A DNA stretch of 64,000 nucleotides from Streptomyces lasiicapitis (GCF_014646335.1 NZ_BMNG01000027.1:24624-88623); one strand, 5' to 3'; counted from the stretch's first letter, positions 10,458 through 19,758 are shown. Numbers and translations are program-made. Notes: generated from the letters alone by a model not told the origin.

Positions 10458-12194
10458 GTGACCAGCGACACCGCAACTCCCGCCACCGTACCGGGCGAAC
10501 GGGTCCCGGACGGCGCCGCGCCGAACGTCGGCGTGGAACTGCAATACACCCACTCGACCACGCCCTTCCCGCTCCCGGTGTCCCCGGACTCCGGCCCCTA
10601 CCGCCCGGCGGACCTGGCCATCGTCCTCACCCGCCGCGCCTCCCGCCCGATCGAGTGCGGCCCCGTCACCGTCTCCGTTCCCGTCGGCGACGGGGCCACC
10701 GCGCTGGCCTCCGGGACGGCCGGGATGACGGCGTCCACCGACCGGCCCGGCTGGAACACCGCCATCGCCGAGTCGGGCCGGGTGACGTTCACCCCGCCCG
10801 GCGGAGCGGTGCAGATCGGCAAGGAGAACGGCCTCGCGCTGTCGCTGTCCAAGGTCCCCGTCAACCGCACCGTGGGACGCGCGCTGCTGACGGTGAGCGT
10901 GCGCTGGCGGTCCCCTGGAGAGACCGGCGAGGACTCCTGGAACGAGGAGACCGTCGACCTGCCGGTTCCGAAGTTCCCGCCCTCCTTCAGCCTGGGCGTG
11001 CTGCGCGCGGCCCCTGCCCGCATCGGGTACGGCGGCAGCGTCACGCTCACCTGGCAGGCGGCGGGCGGCAGCTTCCGGCTGCGCTACGGCAAGGCGGACA
11101 TCCTGGTCACCGGTCAGGACAGCTACACCGCCCACAACATCACCCGCGACACCGTCTTCCACCTGAGCGGCACGTCCACGTCCGCCTCCGGAGAAGTGGA
11201 GGCGGTGCGTTCGGTGTGGGTGACCGTCGACGTGCCGGACGTCGTCACCACGTCCCTGACCGTGACGCGGAGCATCGTGACCGACCGGCTGGCGGCCCCC
11301 ACCTTCACCGCGCCGGCCTTCACCGCCACTACGGTCACGCACCGGCCGGAGCTGTCCATGCGGCGCTTCGACCCGCGGCAGCGCCGCTGGAGCGAGCCGG
11401 TCCGGCTACCGTTCGGACCCGCCGCCTCGCCGCCCGCGCTCTTGGTGCACGGCGGCAAGCTCCACCTGGTCTTCCGGCCGTACGCCGACGAGCAGTTGAC
11501 GTGGGCGCAGTACGACGGCAGCACCTGGCGGACCATGCCCCAGTCCCCCGGCCGGGCGGCCCCGGCACCGGTCGCCCTGGCCAGCGCCAGCACCGGGCTG
11601 GTCTGCGCGTTCCAGACGCCGGACGGCGAGCAGCAGACCGTGACCAGCGGCAACGGCACCTCGTGGGGCACGCCTTCGGCGATGCCCGCCCCCTCCGGCG
11701 GGGCGGTCTCCTTCTGCTGGGACGGCACCGCCCTGTACGCGGCGATGCGCATCGTGGTCTCCACTGTGCCGGGCGTTGCCATCTACCGGCAGGAAGCCCA
11801 GCAGTGGCGGGAGTTCCACATGAACCCCTTCATCCCCGTGGTCGGCTCCCCCGAACTCGTCCTCCAGGGCGAGAACCATCTGTATTACTTCCGCAGCCTT
11901 GGCGGCGCGGTATGGACACGGTGGCGCCACAAGGCCGATACGGGTCAACTCAATTGGAACACGCAGAAAGTGAACATGAAGGCCGCGCACGACGTACGGC
12001 TCGCGACCGCGGGACCGACGCTGTACGCGCTGTACCCCGACTCCGAGGGCGTATTGCACCTACGGACCTCAGGCGGCCCATCCGGACTGTCGACCGCCCT
12101 CGTGGACGAGTACCGCACTCTGGAGACCCCGGCACTGACCTGGTACGGCGACCGTCTGATCGCGGTCGGCAGGGCAGGCGCATGTCCACCCTGA
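10458..12194 (+). CDS. Beta-sandwich plus beta-propeller-like protein (578 aa), third paralogue
   Basis: GTG at 10458 is chosen because GAAGGAG lies seven bases before it; an earlier in-frame ATG at 10392 lies inside a region without such a site. Module one contains STDRPGWNTAIAESG, VPVNRTVGRALLTVSVRW, LPVPKFPPSFSLGVL and VTLTWQAAGGSFRLRYG. These align with the two upstream paralogues. Residues ~320-578 again show propeller-like blades (LHLVFRPYADEQLTWAQYDG, LVCAFQTPDGEQQ, LYALYPDSEGVLHL). Last gene of the operon. No secretion signal is visible, so export, if any, would need another route. Confidence 0.85.
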   Translation: MTSDTATPATVPGERVPDGAAPNVGVELQYTHSTTPFPLPVSPDSGPYRPADLAIVLTRRASRPIECGPVTVSVPVGDGATALASGTAGMTASTDRPGWNTAIAESGRVTFTPPGGAVQIGKENGLALSLSKVPVNRTVGRALLTVSVRWRSPGETGEDSWNEETVDLPVPKFPPSFSLGVLRAAPARIGYGGSVTLTWQAAGGSFRLRYGKADILVTGQDSYTAHNITRDTVFHLSGTSTSASGEVEAVRSVWVTVDVPDVVTTSLTVTRSIVTDRLAAPTFTAPAFTATTVTHRPELSMRRFDPRQRRWSEPVRLPFGPAASPPALLVHGGKLHLVFRPYADEQLTWAQYDGSTWRTMPQSPGRAAPAPVALASASTGLVCAFQTPDGEQQTVTSGNGTSWGTPSAMPAPSGGAVSFCWDGTALYAAMRIVVSTVPGVAIYRQEAQQWREFHMNPFIPVVGSPELVLQGENHLYYFRSLGGAVWTRWRHKADTGQLNWNTQKVNMKAAHDVRLATAGPTLYALYPDSEGVLHLRTSGGPSGLSTALVDEYRTLETPALTWYGDRLIAVGRAGACPP

Positions 12195-12410
12195 CCGCAC
12201 CGGTGCCGTCACACGAGCCCGCTGCTGCACTCTCCCCTGCCTGCGGCACGAGGTGACCACCACGTCCTCGGTGAGCGTCGTAGAGCCAGTGACCGTATCG
12301 GTTACCGGGTCGGGCTCAGACACCTCAAGTTCGAGTTCGGCGCCGTACATGCTCAGGTCCGCGAAGAATCCCTGTTCAACGCCCGGGTCGCCGAGATCGG
12401 CGACGTGCAC
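12069..12410 (-). CDS. Possible small acidic peptide gene, leader-like N-terminus
   Basis: On the minus strand a GTG at 12410 is preceded by GGGAGG at nine bases. The first ~53 residues are acidic and natural-looking: FFADLSMYGAELELEVSEPD, then TLTEDVVVTSC. LELEV resembles the F-x-L-D-V box of class I lanthipeptide leaders, and the region before the Cys is Thr/Ser-rich. After this point the frame runs antisense into the end of the operon's last gene and looks like noise, so the true C-terminus may be shifted. No modifying enzyme lies nearby. It could simply be a chance ORF. Confidence 0.25.
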   Translation of the reverse strand: MHVADLGDPGVEQGFFADLSMYGAELELEVSEPDPVTDTVTGSTTLTEDVVVTSCRRQGRVQQRARVTAPVRSGWTCACPADRDQTVAVPGQCRGLQSAVLVHEGGRQSGWAA

Positions 12411-12726
12411 GCACCGAACCCTCCCGTCGGTCGGAACGTCCCATCAGCGGTGACCACCGACGGACCGCCGGTGTGCCGTCAACCGCCGGGGCGGGGAGCG
12501 ACGCGGTAGAGAACCCCACTTGACTCCCAGCTTCTGAGCTGGCGGTACTCGCGCATGATCTGCTGCTGGGAGTCATGCAGAAGATACACATGCCCAGGAG
12601 AGGAAGGATGTCGACGGTACGGCGCACTTCAGCTCCGTCGCTGATCTTGCTCAGGATGCGGAGGGCTGACTGTAGCCATCTGCAGCTCGGGCGTGGAGTG
12701 CGGGACCGGCCGCGCCCGGTACGACA

Positions 12727-12763
12727 GCAGGACCCGGACTGCGCGTCGCGGTCCGGGCCCTGC
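12727..12763 (-). terminator. Hairpin terminator of the DUF6243 gene
   Basis: Two 13-base arms (starting gcaggacccg and gtccgggccc) pair with one G-U wobble around an 11-base loop. They lie about 33 bases downstream of the minus-strand DUF6243 stop. No long T-tract follows, as is common in Streptomyces. Confidence 0.6.
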
Positions 12764-12795
12764 CTCATGCGATGCCGCCCTACAGCAGCGGTGCG

Positions 12796-13005
12796 TCAGC
12801 TCTGTGCGGTGTCGTCGCTCGTCTGCCCGGCGCCCTCGGCCGCGCCTACCTTCTCGCGCATCTTGCGCACCAGCTCCGCCTTCTGGTCGGCGGCACCCTG
12901 GCGGTCGAGGTTGCGGTGCGGACCGTTGTTCTGCCGCTCGGCGCGGGACAGCTTCTTGCGCTGGCCGCCGCCCATGCCCACGGGGTTGTTGATGTTCTTG
13001 CTCAC
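12796..13005 (-). CDS. DUF6243 family small basic protein (69 aa)
   Basis: A 69-residue, highly charged protein beginning MSKNINNPVGMGGGQRKKLS and containing RNLDRQGAADQKAELVRKM. This matches the small DUF6243 family common in Streptomyces. It has no membrane or signal sequence and probably forms one basic helix-rich chain. Molecular role unknown. It is monocistronic, with a strong hairpin downstream. Family assignment rests on recall of the conserved N-terminus. Confidence 0.8.
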   Translation of the reverse strand: MSKNINNPVGMGGGQRKKLSRAERQNNGPHRNLDRQGAADQKAELVRKMREKVGAAEGAGQTSDDTAQS

Positions 13006-13194
13006 GGGTTCTCCCGGGAAGATGTGAAGTGATCTACGGATTCATCGGTGGAGGGAAGGGCGCGGTGACGTCTCAGGACGTCAGCAGGAGCCCATTACGC
13101 CCTCACTCGTAAATCGGTGTCTGGGAGAACATGACCAAGACGTTACCCGATTCCGTCGGCCCCGCACACCAGGGCGGCACGCCGTCGCCGCCGC

Positions 13195-13218
13195 GGCCGG
13201 CCGGCCGGCCGGCCGGCC
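13195..13218. repeat. Simple repeat (GGCC)6
   Basis: Six perfect tandem GGCC tetramers lie just downstream of the minus-strand DUF2637 gene. No role can be assigned. The run is self-complementary and prone to slippage. Confidence 0.9.
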
Positions 13219-13264
13219 GAGCCAGGGTGCCGCCGACCATGGACTGCACGCCGGGCACTGGTAC

Positions 13265-13888
13265 TCAACCACAGGCGTGCCCGTTGTGGTTCGCGCGGAT
13301 CGTGGCCACCAACTGCCGCGAGCGGCCCGCCCCGATGTGCAGTTCCTTGCGCAGCGACTCAGCAGACACGGGCCGCTGGTACACCTGCCAGTGCTGGGCG
13401 TCCACTTGCCGGGCTCGTGCCAGCAGCGGGTCATCAACATCCGCCCCGTCATGCATAGATGACTCTGCGGCAGTACCCGCCGCGGGCTCACCGGGACGGT
13501 CAGCAAGCAATTCCACCGCGAGCAGGAGAGCCACCGGCGGCCAGCCGGCCACCAGCACCGGCTGCCACGCCAGGGAAGGCGCCGCCGCCACGTTGGCCGC
13601 CAACGACACGGCGATCCCCAGAAAGAACGCCAGCCGTACGACATGCCGCGAGCGCCGGTCATGCGCCGGCGGCCGTTTCAGAAATCCCACCGTGGCCAGC
13701 AGCAGCAAGCCGTCCACCGACAACGGCCACAGCATGGCACTGGTCCGGTCCGCCCCGCCTTGCCCGGCGAACTCTCGCTGGTGCACATACGAGGCGTACG
13801 CGGCCACCCCTGACACGGCCAAGGCTCCGGTGCGTCGAATCCACCCCTCCAGGTCGACCCGACGCCGCGCTTCGGACCGCCTCACCAC
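13265..13888 (-). CDS. DUF2637 membrane protein (207 aa)
   Basis: Start GTG at 13888 is chosen because GGGAGG lies just upstream; the frame is open to 13915. The sequence shows several hydrophobic helices in the first ~130 residues (TSAMLWPLSVDGLLLLATVG, LGIAVSLAANVAAAPSLAW, WPPVALLLAVELL). This is the hallmark pattern of DUF2637 proteins of actinomycete integrative elements. The C-terminal ~50 residues (SAESLRKELHIGAGRSRQLV) look like a helix-turn-helix-like tail. In such elements it sits near replication and transfer genes. Here those neighbours are gone, so it is probably a relic of an integrated element. Confidence 0.75.
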   Translation of the reverse strand: MVRRSEARRRVDLEGWIRRTGALAVSGVAAYASYVHQREFAGQGGADRTSAMLWPLSVDGLLLLATVGFLKRPPAHDRRSRHVVRLAFFLGIAVSLAANVAAAPSLAWQPVLVAGWPPVALLLAVELLADRPGEPAAGTAAESSMHDGADVDDPLLARARQVDAQHWQVYQRPVSAESLRKELHIGAGRSRQLVATIRANHNGHACG

Positions 13889-15246
13889 CCCGCCCTCCCC
13901 CACGCCAAAGAGCACACGTCCGCTTCGATGACGGGCTGCTGCGCCATGCCCTCCGGCTCAACTCGCAGTCGTTGCCGTCTTCGGCTCGCGACTGCCTTCG
14001 TCGCGACCGTGCCTTCGATGCCGTCGATCGGGGTCTCGTCGGACTCCGGATAGTTCTGGGAAGTCCGTTGTGAGACCGCCTGCCCGTCGGTTCCGGGATA
14101 CCGCAGTCCGCGAGCGGACCCCACGGCAGCCCTACGCATCACGTCAGGCACCTCGGACAAGCCGGTGACTCGGACCCCTGCCTGCCCCACGATGAACCTC
14201 GTGCAGGTGCGCCGTGCACATGGGCGTCGTCCCAGAAGGATGCGAGCGGCGCACGATGACCGCATCAACGGCTCGCACCTGCCGCAGGGTGGGCCACCGG
14301 CCGTTCGCGGCGAGATGGGAACGCAGCATGTGTGGTCCTTCTCGTCGTCCTGCCGAAGTACCTCTCACTACAAAAGGCCGGAATCTCGCCGATTTTTCGA
14401 CAGGCCGGTGGCAAGGCGTGGCACCGGCCTCGCCCCACACATCGCCCACGGGGCCATCCGTGACGCCTTAGCGTCCTACTAATGACGCTGGTCAAGGCCT
14501 ACTACGCGCTCGTCCCGACACCGTGACCCGCGTAGCCGAAACCGGCCGACGTCGGTCCGCTGCCGGCCCCGCCTTTAGGTGCCACGGCAGCCGGTCGACG
14601 GTCCCCCTTCACTGCCGGCTGGTCTTTCCTTGGCGACCCGCGTGTCTCCTGGCGGCCTCACGACGTCCGCAGGCTTATGGAGGAGGCGCTGCCATGTCTC
14701 GCGTCGACAGGAGCGAAAACCGCGCCGGTGTGGCCACGGTGCCGGGCCAGAGATCGCCGTTGGGTATCGCACGCGAGTGCCGGGCCCGTACGTGCGGACC
14801 ACCACATCGGTATGCGTGCTGGGTGTGGTCACCGCTTCCTCCTCCGCCGGCACCGGTCGTGGTGCGGTGCTCCTCGTTGTGTAGTTGCTTCAGCAGTCGG
14901 TCGGAGCGCATTTCGGGGAACGTCAGGACACGACCGGCGGCTTCGGCTTTGGCTGGTCTTCCACCGCATGCTGGCTGGCAATGGCAGCGGTGTACAGGGC
15001 GCGATGCCGCTGCCGCGGCGAACGCGCCGTCGCCGCCCTCAAGATCTGGAAAATCCTGACCACGCTGCGTTGCAACCCGTCCCGGACGACCGCAATGGTG
15101 CGAGCCATCCTCGTCCTCCAGCACGTCGAAACCCGACCCACCAAGGATGAGAGAGCTCAGCCATGCCGACCGGCCCTGGTGATGAGTTTTCGCGCCCCCA
15201 TCCGTCACACCTACGACGGGACACCACGAGACGGAAGGATGACGTG
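13889..15246. other. Degraded region with a few weak small minus-strand ORFs
   Basis: No gene of normal quality is visible here. Besides the 14144-14329 ORF, two minus-strand ORFs have plausible Shine-Dalgarno sites. One, at 14923-15108 (61 aa), has GGAGG six bases before ATG and begins MARTIAVVRDGLQRSVVRIF. The other, at 14575-14832 (85 aa), has GTG after GGAGGAGG. Their third-position GC is lower than in neighbouring genes. The area lies behind the DUF2637 gene, so decayed mobile-element DNA is a reasonable guess. Confidence 0.4.
14144..14329 (-). CDS. Small hypothetical protein (61 aa)
   Basis: ATG at 14329 is preceded by AGAAGGA at six bases. The peptide contains GRWPTLRQVRAVDAVIVRR and HPSGTTPMCTAHLHEVHRG. 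This reads like a genuine small protein rather than random GC-rich translation, but I do not recognise a family. It sits upstream of the DUF2637 gene on the same strand, so it may belong to the same decayed element. No terminator or partner gene is evident. Confidence 0.35.
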   Translation of the reverse strand: MLRSHLAANGRWPTLRQVRAVDAVIVRRSHPSGTTPMCTAHLHEVHRGAGRGPSHRLVRGA

Positions 15247-16245
15247 ATGAGTGCGGAGACGTGGCTGGAGGAGCTGGGCGTGAGCGGTCTTGGCGAGGTC
15301 GACGAGCCGGCGTTCGCGGGGCTGGCGGAGCGGCACCGGCGGGAGCTGCATGTGCACTGTTACCGGATGCTCGGGTCGTTCGAGGACGCCGAGGACACCG
15401 TGCAGGAGACGTTCCTGCGTGCCTGGCGGCGGCGGGAGACCTTCGAGGGGCGGTCGACGTTCCGGGCCTGGCTGTACCGGATCGCCACCAACGCCTGCCT
15501 GGACCTGCTCGCCAGACGCCGCCCGGAGCCCGCGACCGGCGGCGAGGTGCTGTGGCTGCAGCCCTATCCGGACCGGCTGCTCGACGAGCTGCCCGCGGGC
15601 GACGCGGACGAGCCGGAGGCCGTCGCCGTCGCGCGGGAGACGATCGAGCTGGCGTACCTGGTCGCGGTCCAGCACCTCGCGCCGCGCCCGCGGGCCGTGC
15701 TGATCCTGCGGGACGTGCTCGGCTGGCCTGCGAAGGACGTCGCGCAGCTCCTCGGGGACTCCGTCAACTCCGTGAACAGCGCGCTGCAGCGGGCGCGCGC
15801 CGGCATGCGGGAGCATCTGCCCGCCGAGCGGCAGGACTGGACCGGCGGCGAGGAGGACGCCGGGACGCGCGAGCTGGTGCGCCGCTATACCGAAGCCAGC
15901 GTGGCCACGGACATCCCTGCGCTCACTGCGATGCTGCGGGACGACGTCCGCTGCTCGATGCCGCCCACGCTGGGGCTGTACGTCGGCCGCGACGCCGTGG
16001 TGAACGACTGGGTCGAGAGCGGCTTCGAGGGCATGAAGGGCCTGCGCCCCGTCCTCACCTCCGTCAACCGGCAGCCCGCCGTCGCCTTCTACCTCTGGCA
16101 GCAGCGGGAGGGCGCGTACCTGCCGCTGACGATCGACGTCCTGCGCGTCACCGGCGGGGCGATCACCGAGATCATCACGTTCCACGACGACCAGTTCCCG
16201 CGGCTCGGGCTGCCGGAACGCCTGCCGGCCGACGGCACGGAGTAG
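15247..16245 (+). CDS. ECF sigma factor, SigJ/SigG type with SnoaL-like C-terminal domain
   Basis: ATG at 15247 follows GGAAGG; in-frame codons upstream to 15163 look non-coding. The 332-residue protein has sigma region 2 at ~25-95 (YRMLGSFEDAEDTVQETFLR). Region 4 lies at ~150-195 (PRAVLILRDVLGWPAKDVAQ followed by NSVNSALQRARAGM). A C-terminal ~115-residue SnoaL/NTF2-like domain (DDVRCSMPPTLGLYVGRDA, GGAITEIITFHDDQFPRLGL) is the type that replaces an anti-sigma factor in ECF41/SigJ-like proteins and tunes promoter opening. It would direct RNA polymerase to a small stress regulon. The next gene starts 5 bp downstream and is probably co-expressed. Confidence 0.9.
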   Translation: MSAETWLEELGVSGLGEVDEPAFAGLAERHRRELHVHCYRMLGSFEDAEDTVQETFLRAWRRRETFEGRSTFRAWLYRIATNACLDLLARRRPEPATGGEVLWLQPYPDRLLDELPAGDADEPEAVAVARETIELAYLVAVQHLAPRPRAVLILRDVLGWPAKDVAQLLGDSVNSVNSALQRARAGMREHLPAERQDWTGGEEDAGTRELVRRYTEASVATDIPALTAMLRDDVRCSMPPTLGLYVGRDAVVNDWVESGFEGMKGLRPVLTSVNRQPAVAFYLWQQREGAYLPLTIDVLRVTGGAITEIITFHDDQFPRLGLPERLPADGTE

Positions 16246-16249
16246 TCCG

Positions 16250-16546
16250 GTGTGGACGCTCGCGCTGCGCGGTGGCGCGCGTGTCGCAGTGGTCGCGGCG
16301 GAATGGCGCGACGCGTTCGGCGTCGTCACCCGCGGACGGGTGCAGTTGGAGCTACGCGACGGCGAGCCCGGGCCGGTCCTCGGACGCGGCGCCGGGTTCT
16401 GGCTCCGCGGCACCGGTGTCCGCGCTCTGCGGAACCCGGGCCGTGGCACGGCGAGGGTGCGCGTCGTCACCCCTCAGGGCCAGGACCGTCGCATGCCATT
16501 CGACGCACCCGTACGCGAGTTGCCGAGTGAGGGAGGAACGACATGA
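16250..16546 (+). CDS. Small cupin-like protein coupled to the sigma gene (98 aa)
   Basis: GTG at 16250 lies 5 bp after the sigma-factor stop, suggesting translational coupling; no strong ribosome site is seen. The protein is almost all beta strand (GRVQLELRDGEPGPVLGRGA, GTARVRVVTPQGQ). The 'gdg...G.gfwlrg.g...lrnpg' pattern recalls a minimal cupin barrel, but the metal-binding His motif is not evident. It may be a target or partner of the upstream sigma factor. Function uncertain. Confidence 0.55.
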   Translation: MWTLALRGGARVAVVAAEWRDAFGVVTRGRVQLELRDGEPGPVLGRGAGFWLRGTGVRALRNPGRGTARVRVVTPQGQDRRMPFDAPVRELPSEGGTT

Positions 16547-16780
16547 ACAGATCCCCACCCTGACGCGGAGCCTCCGCACCCGGACCGACTGACGATCCCG
16601 CAACGGGACAAACGCACGGCGCAAGGGCGTGCGCGAGCGCTCCGGGTACCCCGCTCGCGTTCACCCTGGCCGAGCCCTGGCACGTCCCGGATTCGCGGTG
16701 CACACCCGCACTGGGCCGTGACGAAGCAACGGCTGGAGCACGGGTGGATTGGCTGTCTCGCCCCTACCCTGAAGGGCCAG

Positions 16781-18674
16781 CTACCGGTCCTGCGAAAGCG
16801 CCAGAAGTTCCGCGAAGGTGCCGCCTGCGTGGACCAGGTCGTCGTACCGGCCCTGTTCGCTGATGCGGCCCTCGTCCATGACCACGACGTGGTCGGCGAC
16901 CTTGGTGTTCTCCAGCCGGTGCGTGACCACGATCGTGATGCGGTCGGCCGCGATCCCCTTGATCTGCTCGAAGATTCCGTGCTCGCCTCGCGGGTCCATC
17001 TGGGATGTGGGCTCGTCCAGGATCAGCAGGGAAGGACGGCGGTACAGGGCCCTGGAGCAAGCCAGTCGCTGCCATTGGCCACCCGACAGTTCGGCCCCGC
17101 CGAACACCTCTCGGGCGAGGAGGGTGTCGAGGCCGCTCGGTAGTTCCTCGATCGCCTCCCGCATCCCGACCGCGTCGACCGCCTCCCACACCGGCTGGTC
17201 GTCGAAGCTGCGCGGTTGGCCCAGGGTGACGTTCTCGCGGACCCGCAACGGCCACTGCGCGAAGATCTGTGGAACCAGTCCCGTGTGCTTCCAGACGGTG
17301 GCGGGGGCGACTTGGGCGAGGTCTGTTCCGTTCCAGGTCACGCGCCCTTTGTCGGCGAGGTAGATGCCGGTGATCAGACGGGTGAGCGTCGACTTGCCGG
17401 AGCCGTTGACTCCGACGATGGCGAGGATCTCCCCGCGGCGCAGGGTCAGCGAGACGCCGTCAACGGCGGGTTTGCCCTTGCCGGGGTACTGGTAGACGAC
17501 CTCGTCCAAACGGATCTCGTCCACGGGGGCGTGCAGGGCAACGTCACCTCGTTTGGGTGCGCGGGCAGCGGCGTCGTCGAAGAAGGCCTGCATGTCGCTG
17601 AGGTAGAGGCTGGTGTGGAACACGGCGGCGCCGTTCATGACGACCCCGGACAGGGCGGCCAGCGTCGTTTGGACGGCGACCACAGCGGTGGCGGCGACGG
17701 CGAGTGCGATCCGTCCCGTCACCGCCAGCCAGGCGAGGGCGGCCCAGGTCGCAACGAGGAACAGGCCGCTCACGAGAGAGGAGAGGAGGGCGATGCGGAG
17801 GGTCTGTGGTGCGGCGGACAGAGTGCGTTTGTCGCAGCGGTCCGACAGCGAGCGGTACCAGAACAGGAGGTAGTCGGTCATGCCGTTGGCGCGGACCTCG
17901 TCCCCGTACTTCGGGGTCGTCGACCACCACCGCATCATGCCGCGCACGTTGCGATCGGCGATGTTCGCGTAGTGGATCTGGTAGTCCACGCGGGCACTGA
18001 GCACCGCACCCACACCGGCGGGGAGCACCGCAAGCAGCAACAAGGGCAGCATCAGCGGGCTCAGTACCGACAGCACGCCGCTGGCCGTCACCATGCGGAC
18101 CAGGGCGGACATGAAGCGCTGGGCATCGGTGACCATCACGTGCGTGCGGATCACCCCCATCTCAGCGGCCTCTTGGCGGTCGGCGAAGCCGTCGACGGCG
18201 TACGCCGCAGCCTCGACGCGACAGACAGCTTCCACCAGAGCGGTGTCCGTTTCCGTCGTCAGCCTGGGCGTGATCCGACGTTCGGCGTACGTCGCCAAAG
18301 CACCTGCGATGCGGGCGACGGAGCTCGCGCCGGCCACGACGAGGAGCGAGCGCGGGCAGAGCCTGATGCAGCCGATCTGAGACGGAGCCGCCGCTCAGGA
18401 TCGGGCCCATGGCGCGGGCGGTCGCGGTGAGCAGGACCGCGGCGGCCAGGCCGGTGAGCAACTGGCAGGTCAGGATCAGCAGTACGGCATGGCGATCGAT
18501 GCGCCACGACATCCTGGCGATACGACGCAAGACCCTGGGGAGCTGAGCACACAGCCTGCCGAAGGAAACCTCACCGAGCGGGTTCACGGAGTACTGCCCC
18601 GAGTAGGTGATCTCAGCGGGGGGCGGCAGCGGAGGGGTGGCGGCCTGTCGGTCGTGAGTATCTGCTGAGGTCAA
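16781..18674 (-). pseudogene. ABC exporter (fused membrane and ATPase domains), frameshifted
   Basis: Two frames make one normal exporter of ~630 residues. The N-terminal part starts at an unusual TTG (18674, with AAGGGGAG six bases before it) and covers the first membrane helices to ~18340. The remainder (518 aa) continues in another frame from about 18345. It contains helices, Walker A GVNGSGKST, signature LSGGQWQR, Walker B LLILDEPTS and the His switch VTHR. The shift falls in the first third of the membrane domain, so the product is probably inactive unless this is an assembly error. The type resembles exporters of peptides or lipids; no cargo gene is adjacent. Confidence 0.75.
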
Positions 18675-19038
18675 CTGATCTCCCCTTGCACGGTCGTTGT
18701 GGGCTTGGTGGCGTCAGCCCGGTCAACGACGTGAGCGGCGAGTTCGAACACACGTCTTTCGGACGGGGGTGAATCCGCAAGGTGGAGCGAAAAACAACGA
18801 GTGCGTGCCCCACCGACCCTTGAGTCGCGGGGAATACGCGTCGGCCGAGATTGGCCGAATCGCCGAAGCCTGAGACGCGTGCGACGAATGAGGTTGAGAG
18901 TCAGATCACTTCACTGGCCACCAGTGACTGTTCAGCCGTCGCGGACCTCTCTCCCGATCCTCGGATGCTCGAACTCCTGGAGGTCCGACGGGAGTCCCAC
19001 GTGACGGGCCTGGCCTCGGCTCGCATCGAACCCGAGCG
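18675..19038. other. Intergenic, no gene seen
   Basis: About 360 bases between the exporter start and the peptidase remnant. Base composition is less GC-rich than the genes. No credible ORF, hairpin or operator is visible. Confidence 0.6.
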
Positions 19039-19653
19039 TTACGCACGCCGGTGGGGCGCGGCTACGAGGAGGACGGCGCCTCCGAGCGCGAGCGGGGTCG
19101 TGCGGTTGGAGTCGGCGCCGGTCGCGGGCAAGGTCGAAGTCGGCGGCGGCGTCCACGTCGGCTCATGTCGACCATGGTCGCCCCCTCGTAGTTGTTCCCC
19201 GGGATGCGATAGGTGTGGACGCCCTGGAGGCGCTTGTCGAGGGTGCCGGACGTGTGGCGGTACTCCACGACCAGGCGGTCCTCACCGATGGGGATGTCCA
19301 GCGCGCGTACGCCGTCCTGCCCTCCGTAGAGGGAATTCAGTGTGTAGGTGGCGGACTTCTCGACCGTCACCGCCTCCTCGTCCGACAGCCATTTGGAGTG
19401 GAGCAGTTCGGGCGCCGTGAGGCCCACCGATACGGTGCCACCTCCCATCGGCGTCTGGCGGCTGTTGGCGCCCTTGGACTCTTCGCAGTCGGCGAGGTCG
19501 GTGCCGGGGCAAGGGATCCGTGTCTGGTGCGGATAGCCGAAGTTGTGCCCGAACTCATGGGACAGGAGCGTCTGGTCGGCACCGCCGCCGTCGCTGCCGA
19601 CCGGAAGCCAGGTGATGCCGCCGCTGTGCGATGCCCCGGGCGGCGCAAAATCA
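19039..19653 (-). pseudogene. Remnant of an LPATG-anchored zinc metallopeptidase
   Basis: The frame begins abruptly at a terminator hairpin with no start, so the 5' part is missing. It carries an intact reprolysin/M43-like zinc site HEFGHNFGYPH (HExxHxxGxxH) and a beta-rich region (YTLNSLYGGQDGVRALDIP). Near 19165 the frame breaks. In the next frame a Pro/Thr linker, the sortase motif LPATG, a hydrophobic stretch (LALGGAVLLVAAP) and a basic tail (HRRA, stop at 19039) follow. The parent was a sortase-attached surface protease. Truncation plus frameshift make the copy dead. Confidence 0.8.
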
Positions 19654-19682
19654 GAGGCCGGGCGCCCTCTGCGCCCGGCCTC
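19654..19682 (-). terminator. Rho-independent terminator after the DUF3472 gene
   Basis: An 11-bp perfect stem (gaggccgggcg / cgcccggcctc) with a 7-base loop is followed on the minus strand by GATTTTG. It lies about 80 bases beyond the stop of the DUF3472 gene and also marks the broken edge of the peptidase remnant. Confidence 0.8.
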
Positions 19683-19758
19683 CACCGTTCCAGGATCCGC
19701 TCCGCCACCGTTCCTGGTGCCGGCTCCGCGGAAAAGTGCCGGGCGTCAGACGGCCGAC

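Noticed and set aside
13131..13931. Plus-strand 266-codon ORF across the DUF2637 gene
   Set aside because: Translation is Ser/Arg/Thr-rich noise, while the minus strand gives clear membrane helices of DUF2637.
18330..18370. Programmed ribosomal frameshift in the ABC exporter
   Set aside because: No slippery heptamer or pseudoknot-like element is apparent, and exporters of this type are not known to use frameshifting.
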